Assembly: GCA_002372935.1 (NCBI GenBank)
Contig: DFJF01000006.1
Coordinates: 27,298 to 91,297 of the forward strand
Reading direction: 5' to 3'
DNA from: Clostridiales bacterium UBA3678
Lineage (GTDB): Bacteria > Bacillota > Clostridia > TANB77 > CAG-508
DNA length: 64,000 nt
Below, piece after piece: positions 20,042 to 30,110 of this stretch. Positions within the stretch are counted from its first letter, which is position 1. Every line of letters starts with the position of its first letter. The notes under the pieces were generated by a model. The model was given only the letters and a program-made list of their open reading frames with translations, was not told the origin of the DNA and searched no databases. Position numbers and translations under genes: made by a program.

Positions 20042-20274
20042 AGGAAATTTTCGGAAATTGCTTTTCATATTGAAAAAGAATCTTTTTAAAAGTAGAAAAA
20101 TTAATTTTAAAAACTATAGAATAATTTTCAAAATCAAAAATTTTTTTAAAACCATTGTAAAAAATCAAAAAAAAATATATAATATACAAGCAAACAAAAA
20201 GGAAAAAACAAAAATAAATAGACATAAAAAGAATAAAGATACGCAAAAAGATAAAAGTTGAAAGGGTTGTTAAA

Positions 20275-21153
20275 ATGTACAAATTACTCGCAATTGATTT
20301 AGATGGAACGATGTTAAATACTTATGGAGAAGTAAGTGAAAAAACAAAAAGAGTTTTAGAAGAGGCAAATAAAATCGGAGCAGAAGTGGTAATTTCTTCT
20401 GGGAGAACAATAGATTCTATAAGAAATATAGCTGAAGAAGTTTCTGCAACTAAATACACAATAGCTGGAAATGGTGCTCTTTTGTATGATCTTCAAAACA
20501 ATAAAGTTATGTATGAAAAATATATATCAAAACAGAAAGCATTAAAAATCATAAAAATATGTGATGAAAATAGTATAATGTATAGTGTTTATACAGATAA
20601 AACAATTGTTGCACATTTTTTAAAATATAATATTTTATATTATTATAAAGAAAATATCAAAAAGCCACAAAGTAAGAAAACAAGTATTACATTAGTACAA
20701 GATATATATGATTATGTAAGAAATATGCAAGATGAAAATGTTATGAAAATCTTTATTTGTGATAAACATAAATCTATATTTAATTCAATTACAAAAAAGC
20801 TTAAAGGAAGTATAGAAGATATAGAAATTTTAGATGTATCACATATGTCAAGAAAGATTATTGTAAATGGAAGTAAAGAGGTGCCTTTGGAGTATTTTTA
20901 TACAGAAATTACAGAAAGTGATACAGATAAATGGAATGCTTTGGAATATTTATTAAAAAAATTAAATATTTCAAAAGATGAAGTTATTTCTATAGGTGAT
21001 AATGTAAATGACATAAAAATGGTAGAGAATGCAGGACTTGGAATTGCAATGAAAGGGAGTACTCCTAAGCTTATAAGTGTTGCAGATTATGTAACAGAAG
21101 AAGATAATAATCATGATGGTGTTGCAAATGCTTTAGAAAAATATTTGCTATAA
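20275..21153 (+). CDS. Cof-type HAD-superfamily phosphatase
   Basis: A cytoplasmic haloacid-dehalogenase hydrolase, probably acting on sugar phosphates or similar small metabolites. Motif I DLDGTML is at residues 8-14, motif II SSGR near 42-45, and motif IV GDNVNDIKMVENAGLGIAM near 242-260 with the cap domain between them. 292 residues, ordinary for the Cof/YidA group. AAGGGTTGTTAAA precedes the ATG. Divergent from the SASP gene, convergent with rqcH. Substrate cannot be told from sequence. Confidence 0.85.
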   Translation: MYKLLAIDLDGTMLNTYGEVSEKTKRVLEEANKIGAEVVISSGRTIDSIRNIAEEVSATKYTIAGNGALLYDLQNNKVMYEKYISKQKALKIIKICDENSIMYSVYTDKTIVAHFLKYNILYYYKENIKKPQSKKTSITLVQDIYDYVRNMQDENVMKIFICDKHKSIFNSITKKLKGSIEDIEILDVSHMSRKIIVNGSKEVPLEYFYTEITESDTDKWNALEYLLKKLNISKDEVISIGDNVNDIKMVENAGLGIAMKGSTPKLISVADYVTEEDNNHDGVANALEKYLL

Positions 21154-21189
21154 TTTATTGTAGAAATAAACTATAGCAAATATAAAAAA

Positions 21190-22938
21190 TTATACATATA
21201 AAGTCTTATTATTTTTGTAAATTACAAGTCCTGGTTTATTGCCTGGAATTTTTTTTACAAAACTGACTTCACAATAATCTACAGGTACATTAGAAGAATT
21301 TTTTGCTTTACTATGTAAAGCTGCAAGCTTTGCTACCTCATAAATTACATTGTCTGGAGTAATCTCATTTGGATGAGTTTTTAAAATAACATGACTTCCA
21401 TGAATGTCTTTTGTATGAAACCAAATATCATGTTTATTTGCAAATTTATTTGTTAAGTAATCATTTTCTTTATTATTTCTTCCTACTAAAATAGTATAAC
21501 CATCTATTACAAATTTTAAAGGATTAAAATTAGCAAATTTATTTGAAGTCAATTGCTTTTTTGAATTTGACTTTTTCTTATAATTTTTATTCTTACCATT
21601 AGAAGAGGAAAAATACTTAGATTTAAATGATTTATTTTCAAAAATTGGATTATCTTCAATTTCATCATATATTTGTTTTATGTCATCAATATCTTTACAA
21701 TTTTCTATTTCATAAATTATACTTTCTATATAATCAATTTCTTCTGAAGTATCTATTTTCTGTTTTCCAACTATATCCAACGCATTTTTTAATTTGTTAT
21801 ATTTTTTAAAAAATCTTTTAGCATTATTTTGCGGAGAATATTTTTTATCAAGTGGAATTGTAATAGGTTTATTATTATCATAATAATTTTCTAAAGATAT
21901 AGAACTTACATTATAATTTGGTATTTTATACAAATTTGCAATTATCAATTCACCATATAATTTAAAAGTATCCATTTTTGAGCATTCATCAAGTTTATCA
22001 TCAATATTTTGCAAGCGTTTTTCATACTTTTTTAATGTTGATAAAATCAAATTAAGGATTGAATTTCTATAATTTTTAAATAATTCTAAAGATTCTTTTT
22101 CAAAATAAAAATCATCTAAAGAATAATTTAATTCAAAACCATTTTGAGAAGTTTTGTCTAAGCACTTTAATGCATAATCTTTTGGTAGATTATTTTTATA
22201 CATTATATCAATTGTAAGAGACTTAGAATAAAGCAATTTTGTTATTTCAGTATATATTTTATGAGCAAATAATTTAGAAGATTTATATTCATTGTCTTTT
22301 TGAAGAGAGATGTTTTTTACAATATAATTTAAATTGATTGCTCCAATACCTGCAAAATTATCTAAAATAGAATTTACTACATTTTCTGAATCGATATGTG
22401 AATAAAATTCCTCAAAATTTTTCATTTCTAGGATATTATATTTATTTAAATTTGGTAACATATATTTAGCAGTGGGGTAGATGTCTCTTAAAGAATTTTC
22501 TTCAATAGAAGTATGTCTAATAGAATCTATAACAATATTGTTTTCATCAACTAAAATGATATTACTATGTTTTCCCATTAGCTCTATAATTAATGTTTTA
22601 AATATAGGTTTTTCTGGATTTTCTAAATTTTCAAGAACAAGAAATACAATTCTTTCAAGAGATTTTGTATATATGTTTTTTATTTTATAACCTAAAATAT
22701 GTTTACGAAGTAGCATACAAAAATTTGGAGCAGTATTTGGATTTTTTACAACATGTTTTGTTAAATGTATTCTGTAATTATTTGAGATAGAAGCTAAAAT
22801 AGAAATATTTTGAAAATTTCCATAAAGTCCAAGTGTAATAGTATTTTTGTCTGGTTCATAAATTTTATCAATTTTATAATTTTTTAAATCTGATAACTCA
22901 TCAACAATTTTTTTGGTAACGATTCCATCAAATGCCAT
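21190..22938 (-). CDS. rqcH: RqcH (NFACT-family ribosome quality-control factor)
   Basis: Binds 50S subunits carrying stalled peptides and recruits tRNA-Ala to add C-terminal alanine tails. The NFACT-N start MAFDGIVTKKIVDEL, FCMLLRKHILGY near 73-84, LERIV near 94-98 (the D-R pair of Bacillus RqcH is E-R here), ELMGKHSNIIL, a middle coiled coil, and the NFACT-R/DUF814 end with NDYLTNKFANKHDIWFHTKDIHGSHVIL are all present. The ATG for MAFDG is chosen, with GAAAGGAAATTCTT before it, rather than an ATG 60 bases upstream. 582 residues. On the minus strand a TTGACA box lies at 23069-23064. Confidence 0.92.
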   Translation of the reverse strand: MAFDGIVTKKIVDELSDLKNYKIDKIYEPDKNTITLGLYGNFQNISILASISNNYRIHLTKHVVKNPNTAPNFCMLLRKHILGYKIKNIYTKSLERIVFLVLENLENPEKPIFKTLIIELMGKHSNIILVDENNIVIDSIRHTSIEENSLRDIYPTAKYMLPNLNKYNILEMKNFEEFYSHIDSENVVNSILDNFAGIGAINLNYIVKNISLQKDNEYKSSKLFAHKIYTEITKLLYSKSLTIDIMYKNNLPKDYALKCLDKTSQNGFELNYSLDDFYFEKESLELFKNYRNSILNLILSTLKKYEKRLQNIDDKLDECSKMDTFKLYGELIIANLYKIPNYNVSSISLENYYDNNKPITIPLDKKYSPQNNAKRFFKKYNKLKNALDIVGKQKIDTSEEIDYIESIIYEIENCKDIDDIKQIYDEIEDNPIFENKSFKSKYFSSSNGKNKNYKKKSNSKKQLTSNKFANFNPLKFVIDGYTILVGRNNKENDYLTNKFANKHDIWFHTKDIHGSHVILKTHPNEITPDNVIYEVAKLAALHSKAKNSSNVPVDYCEVSFVKKIPGNKPGLVIYKNNKTLYV

Positions 22939-23083
22939 AAGAATTTCCTTTCTTTTGTTACGATTCACAGCTTTAAAGTTTAGATAGTCATGATACAAGA
23001 AAGAAGTTTTATTATTATTCGTAACACAATATATTCAAAATTTTTATATAATTATACCACATATGTCAATAGATAAAAATTAA

Positions 23084-23112
23084 ATATTACAAAAATATTA
23101 CAAAAATATTAC
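23084..23112 (+). repeat. TATTAC direct repeats upstream of the Tad-like operon
   Basis: Three TATTAC copies spaced by AAAAA, an exact 11-bp period (one helical turn). They end 37 bp before the -35 box. Two copies with the same spacing occur at 46439-46456 before the type IV pilus promoter. Operator function is inferred. Confidence 0.6.
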
Positions 23113-23148
23113 GCCAATATTAAATTTAACAAATAAAATAATTATTTG

Positions 23149-23177
23149 TTGATTTTAGAAAAAAAATGTTGTAAAAT
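23149..23177 (+). promoter_or_regulatory. Promoter of the Tad-like pilus operon
   Basis: TTGATT at 23149-23154, 17 bp, TAAAAT at 23172-23177, 37 bp before the first start codon. The type IV pilus promoter at 46484 has the same two hexamers and a very similar spacer. Confidence 0.6.
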
Positions 23178-23213
23178 TAAATAGAATATAAAAATATCGA
23201 GGAGGAATTCAAT

Positions 23214-24386
23214 ATGGCAACCAATCCAATGCAAAGAAAATCAAGAATATCATTTTTATTAGGAATGTTATTAATGCTGATAATAGCAGCATTAGTAATA
23301 GCATTATTATATATGAAAATACAAGAGAAAGAAAAAGAAATAAAAACTTATCAGCAATCAACATTATATGCTTATGTTCTAAGCCAGGATGTTAAATCAG
23401 GACAAGCATTAACACCAGAAATGTTTTCACTTCAACAAGTTTCTAAATCAGCAGTACCTGCAGATGCTTCAGGAAATATAACAACAATTTTAGAAGCATA
23501 TAAATTAACTGATAAAGAAGGAAGACAAATATATTTAAAGTCAGATGCTAGTGAAAATGCACAATATTATTACTATATGATAGGCAATAAAGAACATCAA
23601 ATTTATACAGAAGGAAATGTTTTAGCTACAGCTTTAAAAGCTGGAGATTCGGCTTATTTTTATGCTGGAGACAATAATACAGAAAGAACAGATGTAATAA
23701 TTTCAGAAAATGCTGTAGTAGCAAAAGTAGATATGAATAAAAATACAATAATTACTAGAAACCTTATTTCAAGAGGGGGAGAAGCAACTACAAATGATTT
23801 AAGAAAGGCAGAATATAATGTTATAGATTTGCCAGTTGATTTAGCACCAGATGAATATGTAGATATAAGATTTACATTACCTACAGGAGAAGATTATATA
23901 GTTGCATCTAAAAAGCAAGTTTCAATACCAGTAGTAGATGGCGTATATTCAACAGATACAATTCAAATGAAATTAAATGAGAGTGAAATTATGTGTATGT
24001 CATGTGCAATAGTAGAAAATTATAAAATACCAGGATCAAAATTATATGCAGTAAGATATTCAGATGCAGGAATACAAGATGCTGCAACTACAACATATAT
24101 TCCAAGTACATCAGTAGTTAATTTGATAAAAACTGATCCAAATGTTGTAAATAGTGCAATAAAAGCATTAAGAGAACCAAGAAAACCTGAAATAGACAAT
24201 GCACTAAATGCAAATAGTGAAGATGCTTCAGATAATATATCTGAAGGAAGTACAAATAGCAAAGAATCTGCAAAAGAGCAAAGAAAGTTGTATTTACAAT
24301 CATTGCCTGCAACAACATCTTCAACAACAACATCTTCAGCAACTACATCAGCAACTACATCAGCAACAACATCAACATCAAATTAA
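23214..24386 (+). CDS. CpaB-like (SAF-domain) pilus assembly protein
   Basis: Membrane-anchored extracellular protein of a Tad/Flp-type pilus locus. One N-terminal helix at about residues 14-34 (FLLGMLLMLIIAALVIALLY), a short coiled stretch, then a SAF-like domain (VLSQDVKSGQALTPEMFSLQQV, residues about 57-78) and a second beta-rich region. The last 25-30 residues are almost pure Thr/Ser/Ala, perhaps a flexible or wall-spanning tail. In diderms CpaB serves the outer-membrane channel; here no secretin gene is seen, as expected of a monoderm. GAGGAGGAATTCAAT precedes the ATG. First gene of the operon. Confidence 0.72.
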   Translation: MATNPMQRKSRISFLLGMLLMLIIAALVIALLYMKIQEKEKEIKTYQQSTLYAYVLSQDVKSGQALTPEMFSLQQVSKSAVPADASGNITTILEAYKLTDKEGRQIYLKSDASENAQYYYYMIGNKEHQIYTEGNVLATALKAGDSAYFYAGDNNTERTDVIISENAVVAKVDMNKNTIITRNLISRGGEATTNDLRKAEYNVIDLPVDLAPDEYVDIRFTLPTGEDYIVASKKQVSIPVVDGVYSTDTIQMKLNESEIMCMSCAIVENYKIPGSKLYAVRYSDAGIQDAATTTYIPSTSVVNLIKTDPNVVNSAIKALREPRKPEIDNALNANSEDASDNISEGSTNSKESAKEQRKLYLQSLPATTSSTTTSSATTSATTSATTSTSN

Positions 24387-24407
24387 TGTTTAAGAAGGGA
24401 TTTATCT

Positions 24408-25100
24408 ATGAAAAAAATAGGATTTATAGGCGGAGCGGACAAAACAAATTTAATAATGTATATTGCCAAAGTTCTAGAAGATTTAAATAAAAAGGTAATA
24501 GTAGCTGATACTACATTAATGCAAAAAACTAAATATGTAGTACCAACATTAGATCCTACAAAATCATATATTACAGATTACCAAAATGTAGATTATGCAA
24601 TTGGATTTGAAAGCATAAGTGATATAGGACAATATCTAGGTGTGAAAAATACAAATTCAACAGAAACTTGGCCATATGATTATATGATTATTGATATAGA
24701 TAGTGCATCTGCAATAGAAAATTTTGAAATTGATGATGGTTTAGATAATTATTTTGTAACCACTTTTGATATATATTCTTTAAAAAGGGGAATGGAAATA
24801 TTAAAAAACCTTCCATCTACAATGACAATGTCTAAAATTTTAATGAATTACAACATAAAAAAAGATGATGAAGAATATCTATTGTATTTATCAGCAGACA
24901 CAAAAGCAATTTGGAATGATTTTAGTCTATATATTCCAATACTAGATGAAAATGAGCAACTTATGGAAGAAAATCAAAGAGTATATAGACCAAGATTAAA
25001 AAAATTAATTCCAGAATATCAAGATGGAATTATATATATTGTTCAAAATATCATTAAAGAACAGAGTGTAAGTAGAATAAGAAAGATGATTAAGGAGTAG
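24408..25100 (+). CDS. ParA/MinD-like protein with degenerate P-loop (CpaE position)
   Basis: 230 residues with a MinD-like start (MKKIGFIGGADKTNLIMYIAKVLEDLNKKVIVAD) and a Walker B-like strand YDYMIIDIDS near residue 97. The P-loop reads GGADKT in place of KGGxGKT, so ATP hydrolysis is doubtful. The position after the CpaB-like gene and before the CpaF gene is that of CpaE, which places Tad systems in the cell. It lies 3 bp before the next ParA-like gene. A regulatory pseudo-ATPase is an inference. Confidence 0.65.
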   Translation: MKKIGFIGGADKTNLIMYIAKVLEDLNKKVIVADTTLMQKTKYVVPTLDPTKSYITDYQNVDYAIGFESISDIGQYLGVKNTNSTETWPYDYMIIDIDSASAIENFEIDDGLDNYFVTTFDIYSLKRGMEILKNLPSTMTMSKILMNYNIKKDDEEYLLYLSADTKAIWNDFSLYIPILDENEQLMEENQRVYRPRLKKLIPEYQDGIIYIVQNIIKEQSVSRIRKMIKE

Positions 25101-25111
25101 AGGTGAAAAAA

Positions 25112-25957
25112 ATGGCTGTAATTACATTTTATACAAGTTGTGAAGATCAAACAGGAAATACTACTTCAGCATTAGCTCTTGCAACATATTTAGGAATAGT
25201 ACAGAATAAAAAAATATTATATATTTCTACTGCCTTTAATGATAATACAATAAGAAATGCAATGTGGGAAAAAAGAGTAATAAGAAGATCTGGACTATTT
25301 GGTCCAAACACAGCTAATGATGCTATGAATGATAATGGTATTGAAGGACTTGACAGAATAATTAGAAGTAATAGAATTTCTTCAAGTATAGTAACAGATT
25401 ATACAAGAGTAGCATTAACAGGAAGATTAGAATTTTTGCTTGGATACAAAGGAGAAATTAAGCAATATAAAGAAATACAAAATCAGTATTCACAAATAGT
25501 TGCTATTTCTGCACAGTATTATGATAATGTTATAGTTGATATAGATAGAGGTTTGGAGGAAAAAAACAAAATAGAAATTTTAAATATTTCTGATATAGTT
25601 ATAGCTATGACAACTCAAAAGTTAGAAAATATTAATAAATTAGCTGAATCTATTGAAAATGGCAATATATTAAAAGATACAAATACATTAATTACTATAG
25701 GAAACTATGATTATAATTCTAAATATAATGCTAAAAACATATCAAGATCATATTTAAAAAGAAAAAAAATAATAAACACAATTCCACATAATACCTTATT
25801 ATTAGAAGCAGAACAAGAGGGGCAAGTTATAGATTTATTTATTAAATTACTAGGTTTAAAGGGAAAAGATGAAAATACTTTCTTTTTAGATGAAATAAAA
25901 AGATTAAGTACATCTATAGAAGATACATATATGATGATTCAAAAAATGAGAAGATAA
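25112..25957 (+). CDS. Second ParA/CpaE-like protein with degenerate P-loop
   Basis: About 281 residues of ParA/CpaE type: MAVITFYTSCEDQTGNTTSA at the start, where the canonical lysine of GKTT is N (GNTT), then KILYIST and a Walker B-like strand YDNVIVDIDRG. A variable middle (residues about 45-95) follows the first strands. The ATG at 25112 is taken with GAGGTG 5-6 bases upstream; a GTG at 25103 is the alternative. It is not a close copy of the upstream ParA-like protein, so the two may work as a pair. Confidence 0.65.
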   Translation: MAVITFYTSCEDQTGNTTSALALATYLGIVQNKKILYISTAFNDNTIRNAMWEKRVIRRSGLFGPNTANDAMNDNGIEGLDRIIRSNRISSSIVTDYTRVALTGRLEFLLGYKGEIKQYKEIQNQYSQIVAISAQYYDNVIVDIDRGLEEKNKIEILNISDIVIAMTTQKLENINKLAESIENGNILKDTNTLITIGNYDYNSKYNAKNISRSYLKRKKIINTIPHNTLLLEAEQEGQVIDLFIKLLGLKGKDENTFFLDEIKRLSTSIEDTYMMIQKMRR

Positions 25958-25982
25958 AAAAATATTGAAAGGAAGTTCGGAA

Positions 25983-27983
25983 ATGTCAATATTTAATTTA
26001 ATGGCAATAATAGCCATTTTGGTTTTGGCTATATTTTGCATAAGAGCATATACTAAATCAAAGAAAAATGCTGAGGTTGTACAAACAGTTGATGTTGATG
26101 ATCAAACATATACATTAGAAAAAATGATTGAATATGTAAAAAAAAGACTTGATGAAATAACAAAAATCAACTTGTATGATATTGGTCTTTCTGAAGAAGA
26201 GTTAAAAAGAAGAAAAAATAAAAAATACGAGTTAAAGAAGGCCTTAAAAGGATGTACATATGGTGACGTTAATGATAAAAAATATGTAAAAGAACTTATT
26301 TATGATTTATTGGCAAAAGAATATGGAGTTGATGAAATAAATATATCAAAAGCAATACCTTTTGACATACCATCAATGCTTACACCACAAGATAAGTTCG
26401 ACATTATCTTATATATTTATAAAAAAGAGTATGGTTATGAGGCACTATCAGAAATAATTAATAAGTATAAATTAGATTCTCTAAAATATTTACAAGGAGA
26501 AACGAAACCTTGTTATGTTATTACAGATGAAGAAATAGAAGATATTTATGAAAAAGAAAATATTGCATTATCTTTTGCTGATAAATTAAGTGTTGTTGTA
26601 CAAAGGATATATCAAAAATATAAAGGATATAGTAGTATAGATGAAATAAGAGACATGAATATAGATGGTGTATCTGGTGGTGTATCTGGTTTACCAGAGA
26701 GTTTTTTGAGCCAGGTTGCACAAACAGATGGTGGAGATTATCTAGCACAGGTACAAGAACACAAAGTACAAAGAGCTTGTGATAGTATTTGGATATTTTT
26801 CCATGGTAAATCAATAAGACTTGCATTTTTAACTTTTGGAACAGAAGCAGAATTAAAACGTGTATGCCAGAATATATATAAATACAATAATCCAGGACAG
26901 TTATCAGATACAAATGGTTATAAAATCAATGAAATGAAAGATGGATCTCGTGTAGTTGTTGTTAGACCTAGTATGTCAGAAACATGGGCATTTTTCGTAA
27001 GAAAATTCGATGTAAAGAGAGCTACTGTAGAACAATGGACAGGAGATACACCAGGAAAAGAAGAAGTAATAGAGTTATTAAAATATTTAGTAAAAGGTGC
27101 AAGAATAACATCAATAACTGGTGAGCAGGGTTGTGGTAAAACAACACTACTTATGGGTATGATAGAAAACATATATGATACTATGAACTTACGTATTACA
27201 GAAACTGCATTTGAGTTACACTTAAGAAAAGTTTATCCAACAAGAAACATTTTGTCAATGCGTGAGACAGATACAATTTCTGGACAGGAAATCTTGGATG
27301 TTCAGAAAAAGACAGATGGTTCTGTTAATATCATAGGTGAGGTTGCAACAGACCCCGTAGCATCATGGATGATTCAATCTGCACAGGTTGCATCTAAATT
27401 TACATTATTTACTCACCATGCTAAAACATTCCCAGATTTGGTTACAGCACTTAGAAACTCAATGCTTAGAGCTGGAGTTTTCAAAAACGAAAAAACAGCA
27501 GAAGAACAGGTTGTACAAGTTTTAAACTTTGATATTCATTTAGCAAAGGACTTTAGAGGAAAAAGATATGTAGAAAGAGTTACAGAATGTATTCCAATAA
27601 AAAGGCAAGATGAATATACAGATAATTATAAAAAAGAAAAGACATTAGAAGGAAAATTTGATTATTTCTTTGATAATGCAACACAATATTTTAGAAAAAT
27701 TACAGATGCTAAATTATATGATTATAGAAATATATTAGAGTATATTGATGGAGAATATGTAATTACAAATAAAATATCAGATACAAATATAAAAGAAATG
27801 AGACTTAATATGGATGAAACTGATGCAGTAGAATTTGATCAATTTGTAGAAGAACATTGGGGAAAAGCTGCAGTATTTAATACAGAACAATATAAAGAAA
27901 AGGTAAAAGAAAAAGTAAGAGAAGCAAGAAAAGCAGGAACAAAGAAACCTAAAACAGGAAGAAATCTTGCAACAGAACAATAA
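25983..27983 (+). CDS. CpaF/VirB11-family secretion ATPase with N-terminal membrane helix
   Basis: The motor ATPase for assembly of the Tad-like pilus. An N-terminal hydrophobic helix (residues about 3-22, FNLMAIIAILVLAIFCIRAY), unusual for this normally soluble family, is followed by a helical region of about 230 residues, the N-domain, and the VirB11-type core: Walker A GEQGCGKTT near 380-388, NIIGEVATDP (Walker B region) near 443, and the histidine-rich step TLFTHHAKT near 465. 666 residues, longer than usual CpaF. ATG 25983 has AAAGGAAG upstream; an in-frame TTG at 25965 overlaps that site. Confidence 0.85.
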   Translation: MSIFNLMAIIAILVLAIFCIRAYTKSKKNAEVVQTVDVDDQTYTLEKMIEYVKKRLDEITKINLYDIGLSEEELKRRKNKKYELKKALKGCTYGDVNDKKYVKELIYDLLAKEYGVDEINISKAIPFDIPSMLTPQDKFDIILYIYKKEYGYEALSEIINKYKLDSLKYLQGETKPCYVITDEEIEDIYEKENIALSFADKLSVVVQRIYQKYKGYSSIDEIRDMNIDGVSGGVSGLPESFLSQVAQTDGGDYLAQVQEHKVQRACDSIWIFFHGKSIRLAFLTFGTEAELKRVCQNIYKYNNPGQLSDTNGYKINEMKDGSRVVVVRPSMSETWAFFVRKFDVKRATVEQWTGDTPGKEEVIELLKYLVKGARITSITGEQGCGKTTLLMGMIENIYDTMNLRITETAFELHLRKVYPTRNILSMRETDTISGQEILDVQKKTDGSVNIIGEVATDPVASWMIQSAQVASKFTLFTHHAKTFPDLVTALRNSMLRAGVFKNEKTAEEQVVQVLNFDIHLAKDFRGKRYVERVTECIPIKRQDEYTDNYKKEKTLEGKFDYFFDNATQYFRKITDAKLYDYRNILEYIDGEYVITNKISDTNIKEMRLNMDETDAVEFDQFVEEHWGKAAVFNTEQYKEKVKEKVREARKAGTKKPKTGRNLATEQ

Positions 27984-28014
27984 TAAAACATACTGACAAA
28001 AGGAGGTGCGAATT

Positions 28015-30096
28015 TTGACAACACAATTTCTAATGTATATTTTATATGGTACAATGGCATTATTTCTAATTATAGTTATTGCCTATTTATTATTAAGAAG
28101 AAGAATGGGCAAATCAGAATATCAACAAATTAGAAAATTAAGACAAGGAACAGAAGTAAATAAATTTTCAACGGAAATTTTATACCAAAAACTATATATT
28201 ACATATTCAAAAATACCATATATAAAAACATATATACATAAATTAAGACGTAGATTAGAAATAATTGATGTTGATGATGAATACGCAACCAGAAGAGATT
28301 CAGCTAAAATACTAACAAAAGTTTTGTTAATTCTATTTCCAATTGTAATTTTATCAATAATTGCAACACATACAAATTATTTGCTTATGTCAATAATTTT
28401 AATATTTGAATTATTTATGATAGATGCATTTATTGATGGTAGTGTAGATTCAATGGATAATAATCTGCTTAAAGAACAACTAGATTTCTTTGCAGAAATA
28501 AGACACGCATATCATGAGTTCAATATGGTTGAAGAGGCTATTTATCAGATTTCTCAAGATGATGAAAAAGCAATTTCAAGACAGGGTGAGAAAATATATG
28601 AGGTTTTAATTGCAAATGACCCTGAAACAGAGCTTGAAAAATATTATGATATTGCTCCAAATCCATTTTTAAAAGAATTTGCAGGAATTTCTTATTTAAC
28701 AAAAGAGTTTGGTGATAGAAAAGTTGACAATGCTTCATTATATTTAAAAAATGTTAATAACATTACAGAAGAAATGCAAATAGAAATTCTAAAAAGAGAC
28801 AAAATAGACTATGTATTTCAGAGTTTATCAATTATATCAATAGTGCCAGTTCTTTTCTTAGAACCATTAAAAAAGTGGAGTGTTGGTAACTTTAGCTTTA
28901 CTCAAAGCTTTTATGAAGGAAAAGGTGGAATGCTTGTTCAAATTTTAGTAATATTGCTTACAATAATTTGTTATATAATGCTTAGAAAAGTAAAAAATAA
29001 TGGTTCAACAGATAGACAAGCGACAAACCAGGAAAATCCATGGCAATCAAAAATATATAAAAATCCGATTGGCAAAAGAATAGTAAATATGTTTATGCCA
29101 AAAGATGGTACAAAAGAATATTTAAAGGTACAAAAGTTGTTAAAAGATTCAGCTTCAAAGCTGAAGATAGAATGGTTGTATGTAAATAGAATAACATATG
29201 CAATATTGGTATTTGCTATTTCTATGTTTTTAATGATTGCTTTACATAGAGTGGCGATAAATTGGGTATTTACAGAACCGACCACAGACTATGACTTAAT
29301 TGGTGGATTAACAGATAGAGAAAAATTAGAAGCAGAAGCACTTACAAAGAGTGATAATCAATTTTTGTATATATTCCAAGGTAAACTTAAGACTACAAAA
29401 GACGAAATAGAAAAAGAAGTTAGAAAATCAGATGACTATGTAGAGGCAACAGATGAAGAAATAGCTACTGCAGTAGATAGAATTTATAAAAAGTTACAGA
29501 CAATAAATTCAGAATTTTTACGTCCATTCGAGGTTTTAATAGCATTGGTATTTATGATTATAGGTTATATGGCACCAATTTGGATTTTATATTTCCAATA
29601 TAAGATACGTTTGATGGAAATGGAAGATGAAGTAATGCAATTCCAAACAATTATATTAATGCTTATGAGAATAGAAAGAATGAATGTTGAAATTATACTT
29701 GAATGGCTTGAAAGATATTCAGATATTTTTAGAGAACCAATTAGTAAATGTGTTAACAACTACGAAGCCGGAGCATGGGAAGCCTTGGAAGTTTTAAGAA
29801 CAGATACAAATTATCCATTATTTATAAGAATAGTAGAAAGTTTGCAAGCTGCAGTAGAAAAAATTCCAATTATTGATGCATTTGATGAATTAGATTCGGA
29901 AAGAGAATATTATCAAGACAAGCGTAAAGAAACAAATGAAAGATTAATTGCTAGAAAGGCTAGAATTGGTAAGATAATTGGATTTGCACCAATGGTTGTA
30001 ATGTTTGTTGGTTACTTGATTATTCCACTTGTATTTATTGGATTAACAGCAATGAATAGTTCAATGTCAAGTATGTCTGCAACAGCAACTACTTAA
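28015..30096 (+). CDS. TadB-TadC fusion, pilus inner-membrane platform
   Basis: About 693 residues with two successive GspF/TadB-like halves. Half one: helix near 8-28, then pairs near 100-145 and 285-330. Half two starts near 345, with helices near 385-405, 510-535 and a C-terminal pair ending GYLIIPLVFIGLTAM. Each half has the helical FAEIRHAYHEFNMVEEAIYQ / IILMLMRIERMNVEIILEWLERY type domain. In most Tad loci TadB and TadC are separate genes. The start is TTG at 28015, 8 bases after AGGAGG; the GTG at 28006 overlaps the ribosome site. Confidence 0.75.
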   Translation: MTTQFLMYILYGTMALFLIIVIAYLLLRRRMGKSEYQQIRKLRQGTEVNKFSTEILYQKLYITYSKIPYIKTYIHKLRRRLEIIDVDDEYATRRDSAKILTKVLLILFPIVILSIIATHTNYLLMSIILIFELFMIDAFIDGSVDSMDNNLLKEQLDFFAEIRHAYHEFNMVEEAIYQISQDDEKAISRQGEKIYEVLIANDPETELEKYYDIAPNPFLKEFAGISYLTKEFGDRKVDNASLYLKNVNNITEEMQIEILKRDKIDYVFQSLSIISIVPVLFLEPLKKWSVGNFSFTQSFYEGKGGMLVQILVILLTIICYIMLRKVKNNGSTDRQATNQENPWQSKIYKNPIGKRIVNMFMPKDGTKEYLKVQKLLKDSASKLKIEWLYVNRITYAILVFAISMFLMIALHRVAINWVFTEPTTDYDLIGGLTDREKLEAEALTKSDNQFLYIFQGKLKTTKDEIEKEVRKSDDYVEATDEEIATAVDRIYKKLQTINSEFLRPFEVLIALVFMIIGYMAPIWILYFQYKIRLMEMEDEVMQFQTIILMLMRIERMNVEIILEWLERYSDIFREPISKCVNNYEAGAWEALEVLRTDTNYPLFIRIVESLQAAVEKIPIIDAFDELDSEREYYQDKRKETNERLIARKARIGKIIGFAPMVVMFVGYLIIPLVFIGLTAMNSSMSSMSATATT

Positions 30097-30110
30097 AAGG
30101 GGGATAACTT

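Noticed and set aside
20058..20261. 67-codon Lys/Asn frame between the SASP and HAD genes
   Set aside because: Low-complexity AT-rich sequence with no ribosome site; it overlaps the SASP promoter side of the gap and looks like chance.
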